Positions 28,275 to 39,400 of a stretch of 64,000 bases of DNA are shown piece after piece. The position numbers and the translations under genes are program-made. Within the stretch, counting starts at the first letter, position 1, and every line of letters begins with the position of its first letter. This DNA is from Todiramphus chloris collaris (lineage: Eukaryota > Chordata > Aves > Coraciiformes > Alcedinidae): NCBI GenBank assembly GCA_025345505.1, contig JANVCC010000049.1, forward strand, positions 9,540,733 through 9,604,732, read 5' to 3'. The notes under the pieces are model-generated. The model made no database searches, was not told the DNA's origin, and was given only the letters and a program-made list of their open reading frames with translations.

Positions 28275-28340
28275 CTCAGTTGGTAGAACATAAGAATCTT
28301 AGTCTCAGGGTTGTGCTTTTAAACCCCATGCTGGGCACCA
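28265..28340 (+). pseudogene. tRNA-Lys(CTT)-like sequence with genomically encoded CCA
   Basis: Seventy-three bases plus CCA align end to end with vertebrate tRNA-Lys-CUU. The A box TAGCTCAGTTGG (28272-28283) is a perfect match to the consensus. The anticodon loop ATCTTAG puts CTT at the right place. The B box is eroded (GCTTTTAAACC at 28315-28325), and acceptor-stem pairing is poor (GCTGGGA with GCTGGGC), so it is unlikely to be a working tRNA gene. Chromosomal tRNA genes of vertebrates do not encode CCA, so this copy came from a mature tRNA, most simply a reverse-transcription primer. The last 18 bases are, in reverse, a tRNA-Lys1,2 primer binding site. Confidence 0.8.
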
Positions 28341-28353
28341 AAAAGGACTACAA

Positions 28354-28810
28354 TGGTTTAACTGCAGCTGGAACTAAGCCCTGCACAGCTGCTCACTCAC
28401 TCCTCCCCAGTAGGATTGAGAAGAGAATCAGAAGGGTAAAAGTAAGAAAATGCATGGGTTGAGATAAAAACAGTTTAACAGGTAAAGCAAAAGCCACACA
28501 AGCAAAACAAAATACGGAATTAATTCACTAGTTCCCACTGGCAGGCAGATGTTCAGTCATCCCCAGGAAATTAGGGCTCCATCATGCATAATGGTTACTT
28601 GGGAAGACAAGTGCCATCACTCCAAACATCCCACCTTCCTTCTTCTTGCTCCAGCATTGTATGCTAAGCATGACATCGCATGAAATATCCCTTCAGTCAG
28701 TTGTGGTCAGCTGTTCTGGCTGTGTCCACTCCCAACTTCTCACTGTGTGAGAATCAGAAAAGACCTCGATCCTGTGTAAGCACCGCTCAGCAATAACTAA
28801 AACATCCCTG
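28354..28810 (-). mobile_element. ERV LTR (ERVK-type, tRNA-Lys primed), truncated in U3
   Basis: On the minus strand the element ends TTAAACCA at 28354. A 13-bp spacer (28341-28353) separates that end from the tRNA-Lys sequence, so the order is LTR, spacer, primer binding site, as in a provirus read on the minus strand. The body matches a very common bird LTR that I recognise from strings such as GAGATAAAAACAGTTTAAC, CAGGCAGATGTTCAGTCATC and GTTACTTGGGAAGACA. It stops at 28810, about 115 bp short of the expected U3 start. No gag, pol or env follows. Confidence 0.8.
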
Positions 28811-30059
28811 GCAATGAAGTGCCATACCTCTTTAAGCATAGTTCACCGCTTAGTTTTGTGGTCTTGAAAGAAGCACTGGAGAGCCTTTCTTCCTGCTGGA
28901 TATAAAAATATCTGGGAGAAGGAAGACAACCTTTTTTCTATAGTAAAATCAAGTGATTCACATACATGAGTTAGATAAATGAATTATAGAAATCAGATAG
29001 CAAAGTTGCTAAGTTCAATATGGCCCAGCCACCTATATATTTTGGGTAAAGGAAGCCTTTCAGAGCTGCTGAGGACAGCCCTGCATGCTCTCTGCATGAC
29101 ACAGCTTTGCTTTTCTAGAGAACCAGACTAGAAAATATGGGTCTGCACATGCAGTTCTGCTTCCTTTGTAAAGTCTCCTTGGCACCCATTCCCTGGCCAA
29201 ATTGATTTCCATTCACCTTGACCCCGAGCACCTTGTCTGAGCTGAGCAGACCAGAAAGGAACCATTTAGTCTAGCAGCCAAGAAAGAAACTGGAAGGGAG
29301 GGAAGTTCAACATGCCTGTTGGAAAACACTCAAGGAATATCCTGTAAGGACAGCAAACTCTCAAACCAAGCACCATCTACCTAGGGAGCCCGACTCTCTC
29401 AGTGTCCAGCACATAGTGAACTGCAAAGCTCAAGCAATGCCAGGATCTGCTTGCTTTCTGAGTGCTTCATTTAATTCATGAAAACAGCAGGATTTCACAA
29501 CAGTCCTTTCAAGCACCCTAATGCTGCAGGTAGAAAGACCAACACAAACAGTAAGAGGGAATTTTGTGCACCACAGAAAAAGCCCTAACAGAGCAACATG
29601 TCAAAAAAGTACAAATGATAAGCAGCTGGAAAAGAAGGAAAGGAAATGAAAAATGCTGCCAATGGAAGTGAGATTGTGCAACAGAGAGAACACTTTCCAG
29701 CTGGGAGGTAACACAGGGCGGGGAGGTCAGCACACAGGAGCTGGCTGGCCTGTGCTCAGAAGGTTTCTGCTCTGGGTGTGAAAAAAAATGTTCTTCCTAC
29801 AACAGTGAAATAGGCCTATGAAGCCACCTATCTCAATGTGTCGGTCCAGGCATCCCCAAGTAGGCCACGTGCACGTCTGCTCTATCTACTGCAGCTTCTC
29901 TGCAAATGGACCAGAGCTCTCCAGTGCCTCCAACCACCACTTCAGACAGATTTCACTGGCTATCCAACCAACAACAAGAATATAATTTGCAAAAAAACCT
30001 CATAAATTATCAATTTTTTAAAAATACCAAGTCAATTAGACCAGAGGTTTGTCCACAGT
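28811..30059. other. Unique sequence, no gene recognised
   Basis: I see no exon, RNA gene or transposon. The last part (about 29950-30060) may be diverged CR1 5' sequence but cannot be recognised as such. Confidence 0.45.
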
Positions 30060-30107
30060 CGGAAAGGCCTGTGCTTGTATCACAACCACACCCACAAGAA
30101 AACAAAA

Positions 30108-30600
30108 AGAAGGGTTATAGTTTTAGGCGGTTCTCTTCTGCAAGGAACAGAGGGTCCAATATGCTGGGTAGACCCTTCTCACGGGGAAGTCTGCTGTCTC
30201 CCTGGAGCCCAGGTTAAGGAAACTTCCTAGCTTGGTACAATACTCAGATTATTATCCATTGCTGGTCTTCCATGCAGGTGGTGAGCACATTGAGACTAGT
30301 AATATAAGAACAATCAAAAGAGACTTTATAGCTTTGGATGATGGGTGAGGGATTCTGGGGTACAAATTATTTTTAACTCTCTCCTTCCAGTGGCAGGCAG
30401 TAATATCGGAGTGAACATGCAAATACAGGCTATTAATACATGGCTGTGTAGCTGGTGTCACCGTAACAATTTTTTGACAGTGGGATGACCTATACATCAC
30501 CAGGTTTGCTAACACCTAATGGGAAACACCTTTCTCAAAGGGGGAAGAGTGTCTTCGCACAAGAGATTGCAGAGCTGATTGACAGGGGTTTAAACTAGAT
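30108..30600 (+). pseudogene. CR1 ORF1 remnant (GDSL/SGNH esterase-like region)
   Basis: Translation across frames shows VIVLGGSLLQGTEG near 30114-30155, where CR1 ORF1 normally has the esterase nucleophile motif GDSL; here Asp is replaced by Gly. DPSHGEVCCLPGAQV and then PSLVQYSDYYPLLVFH-type and CHR/DNGTAYTAPG-like relics follow, ending near the FKL* equivalent at about 30595. Esterase domains in CR1 ORF1 are established family knowledge. In-frame stops (TAG near 30217) and frameshifts abolish coding. Confidence 0.75.
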
Positions 30601-30744
30601 ATGAAGGGGGAGGGGAATGTATCCAGACTAGCTAGAGATGCCCATGGGTGTTGTATCCCAGCACTGTGGGACTGCACGCTGAAATTTTTGAGAACCAGAA
30701 GGTCTTCCAACCTCCCAAGGGCAAAAACTATACACTCAATACCC

Positions 30745-33470
30745 TCTCTGAAATGCTTATACACTAATGCACGCAGCATGGGGAATAAGCAGGAGGAATT
30801 GGAGATCTATGCTCATTCGCAGGGCTATGTTTTCATTGCAGTTACTGAGACATGATGGGATAGCTCACATGACTGCAACGTTGTCATGGATGGTTACGTA
30901 CTTTTTAGGAAAGATAGACCAGCAAGGTGAGGTGGTGGAGTTGCTCCTTATATTTGTGACCAACTGGAATGCATTGAGCTCTTCCCAGTGGGGGATGAAG
31001 AATGTGTTGAAAGATTATGGGTGAGAATTAAGGGGCATGCAAATATAGGTGAAACTGTTGTAGGTGTCTATCACAGACCACCGAACCAGGGAGAAGATGT
31101 TAACGAGACCTTCTACAGGCATCTGGAAGTAGCCTCAAGATCACGTGCCCTGGTGATCACGGGTGACTTCAATCACACTGATATTTGTTGGAAAGGCTAC
31201 ACAGTGAGGCATACTCGGTACAGAAGGTTCTTGAAATGCATTGATGGTAACTTCCTGATGCAGGTGTTGGAAGTGCCAACAAGGAAGGGAGTGCTGCTGG
31301 ACCTTGTATTAATGAACAAAGAAGGTCTGGTTGGGGATGTGAAGGTTGGGGACAGCCTTAGCTGTAGTGATCATGACATGGTAGAGGTTAGTATCATACA
31401 AAGAAGAAGTGGGGCAATAAGTACCCTAGTACTTCAGGAGGGCTAACTTTGTCCTCTTCAAAGACCTACTTGGAGGAATCCCTTGGGCTAAGTCTCTAGA
31501 AGGTAGAGGGGCCCAAGAGAGCTGGCTAATATTCAAACATCACTTCCTCCAAGCTCAAGACAGGTTCATTCCTTTGAGTAAAAATATCAAGTAGAAGAGG
31601 CAGACCACCAGCATGGATGAGCAAGGAGCTGCTGAAAAAACTCAAGTGGAAGAATGAAGTTCACAGCATGTGGAAAAAGGGACTGGTCTTTTGGGAGAGT
31701 TATAGGAACGCTGTCAGGTTATGTAGAGATGTAACAATGAAGGCCAAGGCCCTCTTGGAATTGACTCTGGCAAAGGAAGTAAAGGAGAACAAGAAGGGCT
31801 TCTTCAAATCCATCAATGGTAAAAGGAAGACTGGGGAAAATATGGGCCTAGTGCTGAATGAGGTGGGAGACCTGGTGGCAGAGGATACAGAGAAGGGGGA
31901 GTTACTGAGTGCTTTCTTTGCTTCAGTCCTCACTGCTAAGACCAGCCCTCAGGAATGCCTAACCCTGGAAGTAAGAGTAAAAGCCTGGAAGGAGGAAGAC
32001 TCTCCACTGGTCAATGAGGATTGGGTTAGAAATCACTTGTGTAAACTGAATACACACAAATCCATGGGTCCCAACGGGCTGCACCCACAAGTGCTGAGGG
32101 AGCTGGCTGATGTTGTTGCTCTTCAACTTTCTATCATTTTTGAAAGATCATGAAGAACAGGTGAAGTCCCTGAGGACTGGAGGAAAGCCAATGTCACTCC
32201 AGTCCTCAAAAAGGGCAAGAAGAAAGACCCTGGAAATTACAGACCACTCAGCCTCACATCCATCCCTGGAAAGGTGATGGAGCTTCTCATTCTAGAGATC
32301 ATATTTCAGCACATGGAAGAAAAGAAGGTTATCAAGAGTAGCCAGCACTGATTTACTAAAGGGAAGTCATGTCTGACTAATCTGGTAGCCTTCTATGATG
32401 GTGTGACTGAATTGGTAGATGCAGGGAGAGCAGTGGATGTTGCCTACCTTGACTTCAGCAAGGCTTTTGACACTGTCTCCCATAACATCCTCATGGGTAA
32501 GCTCAGGAAGTGTGGGTTAGAAGAGAGGACAGTGTCTGGGTTGAGAACTGGCTGAACAATAGAGCTCAGAGGGTTGTGATCAGTGGTACAGAGTCCAGTT
32601 GTAGACCTGTAACTAGTGGTGTTCCCCAGGGGTCAGTTCTGGGTCCAGTCTTATTCAACATCTTCATCAATGACCCGGATGAAAGGACAGAGTGTACCCT
32701 CAGCAAGTTTGCTGATGGTACTAAACTGGGAGAAGCGTCTGACACACCGGAAGGCTGTGCTGCCATCCAGTGAGATCTGGACAGACTGGAGAGTTGGGCA
32801 AAGGCAAACCTAACAAGGTTCAACAAGGGTAAGTGTAGAGTCCTACACCTGGAGTGGAACAATACCATGTACTGGTACAAGTTAGGGGTAGACCCACTGG
32901 AAAGCAGCTTCATGGAGAGGGACCTTGGAGTCATGTGGACGATAAGTTATCCATGAAACAGCAGTGTGCCCTTGTGGCCAGGAAGGCCAGTGGTATCCTG
33001 GGGTGCATAAAGAAGAGTGAGGCTGGCAGGTCAAGGGAGGTTCTCCTCCCCCTCCACTCTACATTAGTGAGACCACATCTGGAGTATTGTGTTCAGTTCT
33101 GGTGTCCCCAGTTCAAAAGGGACAGGGAAATACTAGAGAGAGTCCAACAGAGAGCTATAAAGATGATGAAGGGACTGGAACATCTTTCTTATAAGGAAAG
33201 GCTGAGATATCTGGGGCTGTTTAGCCTGGAGAAGAGAAGACTGAGAGGGGATCTTATTAATGTTTACAAATATCTGTCGAGTAGAAGGGGCCAGTATCTT
33301 TGCAATTGTGCCCTGTGATAGGATGAGAGGTAATGGTAGCAAGGTGAAACACAGGAAGTTCCACTTCAACATGAGAAAAAACTTGTTTACTGTGAGGGTG
33401 ACTGAGCCAGGAACAGGCTGCTCAGGGAGGTTGTGGAGTCTCCTTCTCTAGAGACTTCCAAGACACGCCT
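30745..33470 (+). pseudogene. CR1 ORF2 remnant: AP endonuclease and reverse transcriptase
   Basis: Endonuclease pieces: NARSMGNKQEELE (about 30765-30800), then VYHRPPNQGED (about 31065), ITGDFNHTDICW (about 31157) and SCSDHDMVE (about 31363). Reverse transcriptase pieces: NGLHPQVLRELAD (about 32075), NYRPLSLTSIPGKVME (about 32235), [19 protein letters not shown] (about 32353), [14 protein letters not shown] (about 32447), [20 protein letters not shown] (about 32610), and [10 protein letters not shown] (about 32703). In the last, the catalytic Asp-Asp pair has become Asp-Gly (codons 32714-32719). [18 protein letters not shown] (about 33070) and FNMRKNLFTVRV (about 33364) mark the C-terminus. 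Stops include TGG to TGA at about 30853. Confidence 0.92.
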
Positions 33471-34216
33471 AGATATGTTCCTGTGTGTCCTGCCCTGGGT
33501 GTTTCTGCTTTGGCAGGGGGGTTGGACTCGATGATCTCTGGAGGTCCCTTCCAACCCCTACCATTCTATGATTCTATGAATTAGACACCTCCTGGGATCC
33601 CTGGGTCAGTAAAACATTCCCAGGGAGATGGGAGCAGCAGTGGATAGTTCTTCACATCACCCATCTTTGTGCCCATGAGATCAGAAGTCTCATACTAGAA
33701 CTGTTTTTATTCTCAGTTGTTTGCTTTTCATATTTTATTTCAAATCTGGAACCAATTTAGTTGAAGTTCTAACATGCAGTAAATGCATATTGTATGTTGA
33801 TAAATTATCAGTCGTCTTATATAACATGCCATGTATTAAACCCATAGAGAGTTACTTACTATTCCCTGTGGTGATTCAGAGGGCATTTGCTTAATAACTC
33901 TATACCCAGATGTGTTCAGTGAAGCAGAAGAAATGCTGTTGTTTACCAGTCTGGGAGAATGTCCTTGATCTAGGAAGACAAAAAGCCTACCCAGATCTGC
34001 TGCCAACTCTGTGTGTGATGCTCTCTGGAAAAATCTAGTTTAATGAATGTAAGTCAGAGTTTCCCACATGAGTCATGGTGATGCGTGCCAGTCCCACCTG
34101 CTGCCTGACAATGAACATTACACAGAGGTGCTGAGTACCAATAAGATGGGCGTCTGGATTTTCCATTCTGGAAGACTAGCAATAAAGTGACTAGAACACA
34201 AACTTTCAGTTGGATT

Positions 34217-34307
34217 AACTCTTAGTAAATTCACATTTCTAAAAATGACAATCTCTAAAAAATGTTAATTTCTAAAAATTTCTAAAAACTCTTAGTAAAC
34301 TCACATT
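34217..34307. repeat. Local duplication around TTTCTAAAAA units
   Basis: A 21-bp string beginning AACTCTTAGTAAA occurs at 34217-34237 and, with one change, at 34287-34307. Between them are four or so copies of a TTTCTAAAAA-like unit, suggesting slippage. Confidence 0.8.
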
Positions 34308-34877
34308 GCAAAAGCTAAAAACAGGCTAAAAATTCACCTCTTGGTTTTCCTGATGACTTCCTCGCTTGGGCAACTCTCTGGACTTAGCTTAAAATTCTGT
34401 GCGACTTATTCTCCATTCCTTTTATTCCATTTTTGGAACCTCCACTGAAAAATCTTCTTTTAAAAACAACAACAAGAAGCAGAGAGAAGTTATGTGAGAC
34501 GGGAAAAGCTTTCAGCTGTTCAAGATGACAAATTGAGGTTCTGTCTAAGTCAAGAAAATGCCTTTCATGTTTGTCTTTTAGGAACCGTTGAGAGACCCTG
34601 TGTTTTCTCACAGCCTCAAAACAGACGTAAATTCTGAAAAGTGCTGCCCCTGAAATGGTCAGGTTATTAACTTCTGCAGTAAGAATATTTCATAAATTAC
34701 AACTTATTTCCAACAATAGGGATCTCTTAACAAGAAACTCAACTTGGATAATCAAGAAACACCCACTGTGAAATGAATGAAGTATGTTTATATTCTCCAG
34801 AGATACAATGACTTTCTTTACCACTGCCTCCACAAAATCTTAATACACCTCTAGCTTGGCAAATGTGGATTTCTTTC

Positions 34878-34962
34878 TCCCTTCCCTTCCCTTCTCTTCC
34901 CTTCCCTTCCCTTCCCCTCCCTTCCCTTCCCTTCCCTTCCCTTCCCTTCTTTTTTTTTTTTT
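34878..34962. repeat. (CCCTT)n microsatellite followed by T13
   Basis: About 14 units of CCCTT with two variants (TCTCTT, CCCCTCC) run into thirteen T at 34950-34962. Read on the minus strand it is A13 followed by (AAGGG)n. Confidence 0.92.
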
Positions 34963-35945
34963 GTATTGCAGACAGGCAAAATTGCTTATTAAAGTTTTAA
35001 GAAGTAATAAAAAAACCAAACAACAATGGACCAATATTAAAAGCAGAGTCCCTCTTCCAAACTGTCAGCACCAGCTGCAAGTGTTAATGCTTCACTGAGA
35101 AAACTAAGTAAAGAAAAATATCAAAGAAGGGTACATTCTTCTCTCTTTTCAAACAACACTTATCTCCTAACAAGTGAATGTTAGAAGCTAGTTAAAGGAT
35201 TGCTGTCAGCATGTCTGACCCACTGTTGATGAGAATGAACCTTCTTTGCCATCACTTCTTTGTAGTGAAGCTTTTGGGATCTGTCAGACAAATCTGCAGG
35301 ATGAATTTGCTGTTTTCTACAGAATTCAGCACTGCAGTGTTGGCCAGGTTAGGTCACCCTGAGGTGAGCATGGCTGGGCAGAGCTAAACCTCACCCCAGC
35401 TTTCCTTCCAGTCTTGGAACCATCTTCACACAAAACACAGTTAATGAGTGAATCAAGCCAGCCCTCAAGGCCAGGATGCCCTGTCCTGGGGATCCTGCAC
35501 TTACCACCCAGCAGGAGACTTCATCATGGAAACCTGACCAGAAAAATTCACTGCAAGGCAGGAAACACCTTGTGAGCTCAAAAAAATTATCTTTATGACA
35601 GGGAGAGATCTGAGGAAGTGTTCAGACCCCTCTGTATGTCCCAGGGGTATGAACATCCAGAGCAATCAGTTTCATAAAACACAGCAAAAAATATTCGGGA
35701 AAAGTAATTTTCTTGCTTGTTTGCCCTGGAAAGAATTGGATGCACTGATCTGCACTCTGTGGTTCAAGAAGCTTGACTCTTCGGGTGCCTTCAAAGATCT
35801 GCACATTTGTCAGCTTAAGGGACTCCCAGTAGAGCTTATTTTATACTATTTGGTATAAGATTATATCTGCCAAGCTTTGCACATGGAACAGCAGCAAAAG
35901 AAATTAAATTTTTAGAGGCTCTACAATCATATTTCTTATTTCCTT

Positions 35946-36483
35946 GTCAGGGTTGAAAGGGACCATCCAGTTCCAACTCCCCTGCCGATGGCAGGGACAT
36001 CTCCCACTAGATCAAGTTGCTCAGAGACCTATCCAGCTTGGCCTTAAAAACTTCCAGGGATGAGGCTTCCACCACCTTTCTGGGCAACCTGTTCCAGTGC
36101 TTCACCACCCTCATGGGGAAGAAATTCTTCCTAATATCTAATCTGAATCTACCCACCTCTAGTTTTGATCCATTCCCTCTAGTTCTGTCACTACCCAGCA
36201 TCCTAAAAAGTCCCTCCCCAAATTTCTTGTAGGCCCCCTTAAGATACCAGAAGGCCACAATAAGGTCTCCTCAGAGCCTTTTATTCTCCGGACTGAATAG
36301 CCCCAACTCTCTCAGTCTGTCCTCATAGAAGAGATGCTCCAGCCCTCTGATTATCTTTGTGGCCCTTCTCTGAACATGTTCCATCACTTCCATATCTTTA
36401 CTGTAATAGGGGTTCCAGAACTGGATGCAGTACTCCAGGTGGGGTCTCACAAGAGTGGAGTAGAGGGGGAAAATCACAGTCAA
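35946..36483 (-). mobile_element. CR1 LINE 3' fragment, about 540 bp
   Basis: Minus-strand translation shows [20 protein letters not shown] (about 36460-36400), [51 protein letters not shown] and [20 protein letters not shown]: the RT end and C-terminus. It is 5'-truncated at 36483. The terminal repeat is missing or too diverged to see. Confidence 0.93.
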
Positions 36484-39400
36484 TGTAGATGTTTCAAGCC
36501 AGGTGTTGAGAAACTTCCAAAGAAAATATTAGAAAATATTTTTTCTTGACATCTGTAAAGATCTCTGTGAGTTTGCCCACCTCCTGCTGTAGCAGGGTGT
36601 GCCGTGGCAGAAGACCTTCACCGGTGCTGGAAACTGCTGGGGCAACATGAGTCCTGAGCTTTGCAAGTCACAGCATCGCACTGTTACATTTGCATTTGGT
36701 CTCACAACAAAGAGAAATCTGTTTTAAAAGATTCTCTTGACCAAACTATGAAACTGTTACTTCTTTTGTAAGCATGTCATATTTTTACAAAGAATAGTCA
36801 AAAACCATAAAGTTTTCTTTCCATATCTGAGTAATGCACCAGGACATACCACTCTGTAACAGGGCAATTATCTGATCCAGAGAACACTGACATCAGCCAG
36901 GATTTTCAGCTATGAAGCTCCAACTTTCATGGTTGTGTCATTTCTCTACTTCCATGGTAGTTATAGAAGGAGGTGTATTTTTTGTGTTGGTTTTTTTTTT
37001 TTTCTTTTTAATAGTGCTAAGTGTGATAAACTTCTATTTTTTTTAATGATTGAATCACTGTACTTTGAAAGGCAGATTTTTCCTCTTCTTTTGCTACTGA
37101 TCATTATGTTGTTTGTAGGAAATATGGTTTTTATCTTCCTGTCAACAAAATATGCATGCAAATAGACTTAGATTATTTATAGAGCAACATCAAATTAAAC
37201 TGCTTGTATAATGACTTAAAACTGGTTATCACTACCCTGCATAATATCTGTTTAAACACACCACTTGCAACAAGCTTTCCTAATCAAAGGAGGAAACAAA
37301 AACACAATGTCACTAATTTTATATGCCATAACATGCTGTTCATCTCTCAGCAATGTGGCCCTGTGCGGTGCAGGAGAATGATGCTGTTTTTATCAATATA
37401 TGCTCTTGAGCTATGCAGCATTTTGGAGAGCATTGTATTGGCCAAATTTCAGATTTCAGGGCTCAGGCATGTTTTAATTGCTGGTGGAGACACTCAGGCA
37501 CTTTCTCTTGCTCCTGCCATGCAGTTCAGGAGTCTGAGATGAAGACTGGGAGCTGTGGAAGCAGGGTCTATCCAGACCTATCCTATCTACAAGCTGTATC
37601 CAGATAAGTTATGTGAGGTTCAGGACAACTGGGCTTATTCAGTCATGCCATGGAGCATTTTAAACACCCACAAATGTCTGTGGGGCATGGAGGGTGGGTG
37701 GGCAAAGGGAATATGCTAGACTCTAAGACAGCCACCTCCTGGTCCTTTTCACCCAGACAAGGAGCAGCAGCAGGTCTGCATGGATGAGACGCATCACAAG
37801 TTGTTTTTTTCTTCACCCAGATAAGCTGTTGTTGTCCCCAAGACTTGCCTCTGTGAGCCAGCATGGCCACACAACATCACATTTTACAGAGATTGGCTGG
37901 TTTGCATCACATCAGTTGCCCACTAGAACCTGGCACTAGGCTGTTTTCCCTAGGAAAGCAGCAAGCTTCACATTTTGGACTGCCCTTCCTGGCTTAGCCT
38001 CATCTGCTCACATTAACTGAAAGCTATTAAAACTATCAAGCACTTCAGAAATGGCTTTCATCAGTAGTACAGCTGCACTCTGTCTGTATTCCCTCTGGCC
38101 ACAGCTACAGTGCAGGCTGCAAGGACTATCACCCCGACATCACAAAAGCCACCTCTATCCATTTCTAAACTTTCCTCCTTGCCTTATGTGACCATGTACA
38201 TGCAACAAGACAGAGTCCTTATGCTAGCAACAGAGCTACACTGAACATCTGAGAGAAGGAAGAGTTACCCACACTGATGGCTCATAACTGTGTTTCCTTT
38301 GCTGGAAGCCATGGGGAGCCCCAAAATAGCTGCAAACAGAAAAAAAAAAAAAAACAAAAAAGAAAGCAAACCAAAAAAAACCAGCAACAAAATAAAACAA
38401 AACCTGCACCCACTGCCTGAGCAGTTGCAAGCTCAAAAGCCTGATAAAGGTTCAAGGTGGTGAGGGCAAGTAGCACATTTAGTGAGTAAGGACTTTTGGA
38501 AACTGGTGAGGATCTCATGGATAAGAGCAGCTCGCATAGGCAGAGCATGTGTTGTGCACCAGTAACACCGGCTCTGTACTCAGGGCAGTTCTCATCACAC
38601 TGAAGCATGTGAGAGTCTGACAGGAAATAAATTGGACTTTCAGTCAACCATTTAGAAGTGTTAGAAACTCCCCAGTGTAGGTCATTTAGTTTGTTAAGAA
38701 AAAAAAAAAATAGAGGTGGACTTTTTTTTACTGCCTCCCTGACTATTTTCCTCTTGGACTCACTCTGCTGGTGATGGGGGAGCTAATGTCAAGGAAAGAG
38801 AAATTTTGGTGTCGCCAGTCCACAAAGAAGCAGGAATCAACGTCTCATTTTATGAGTTCCCATTTTCCTGAACAGTTTAACAATGCTGGGTTTGAAGCAT
38901 TACTATTTACTCATAGAAGAGAGCTCAAAGGGGCAAATTCCTCCCTTTTGTATCTGTTTTTCATCATAACTATCGCTCTGGTTTGTGTTATTCCTGCACT
39001 CAAACAATTTTGCCAGTCAAAGGGCAGGTATTGCCTTTCAAAGCTGATGCTGGTGGTCAGTATGGATTAGACTGGGCAGGCAGGTGAGCAGAGCCCTCCT
39101 GTCCTCCTAAGATCTTCACTGCTTCATGTCCCTGCTGGAAAGAGGAGAAGGAAACAATCCTTCATTTCCAAAACTCTCACTGAAATGTAAGAGTAGTGAA
39201 AAACTGAAGAAACAGTCTTCCCTCAAAGGGAAAAAGGCCAAGGGAAGGAAAAATAAAGACACTTATGGATTCTACATGAACTCAGCTTTGCACCAAGAAA
39301 GACCTATTTATAACAGAAGCAAGTCCTACCCTCAGAGCCCACTCACTGCCTTCTATTCAGAGAAAATTTATTTTCTCAACGTTTCTCAGCAAGATTATGG

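Larger units (their letters stand above)
30060..33579 (+). mobile_element. Long CR1 LINE with ORF1 and ORF2 remnants
   Basis: This is the longest CR1 in the window, about 3.5 kb. It runs from the ORF1 esterase region through endonuclease and reverse transcriptase to an intact 3' end with two ATTCTATG units (33563-33578). Both ORFs are broken by several stops and frameshifts, so it is dead. The 5' boundary is approximate, since no recognisable ORF1 start lies upstream of about 30060. Confidence 0.93.
33580..35945. other. Unique AT-rich sequence with simple repeats
   Basis: No gene is recognised. It contains a local duplication (34217-34307) and a pyrimidine microsatellite (34878-34962), listed separately. 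Confidence 0.5.

Noticed and set aside
28265..28340. A functional tRNA-Lys gene
   Set aside because: The B box is eroded, the acceptor stem pairs poorly, no T-run terminator follows, and CCA is encoded in the DNA.
30601..30855. Independent small genes in the 30-33 kb open frames
   Set aside because: Each frame is a piece of the broken CR1 ORF1 or ORF2 and lines up in order with the element.
34878..34962. CRISPR-like or telomere-like array
   Set aside because: Units are 5 bp with no spacers and do not match TTAGGG; it is a simple microsatellite.
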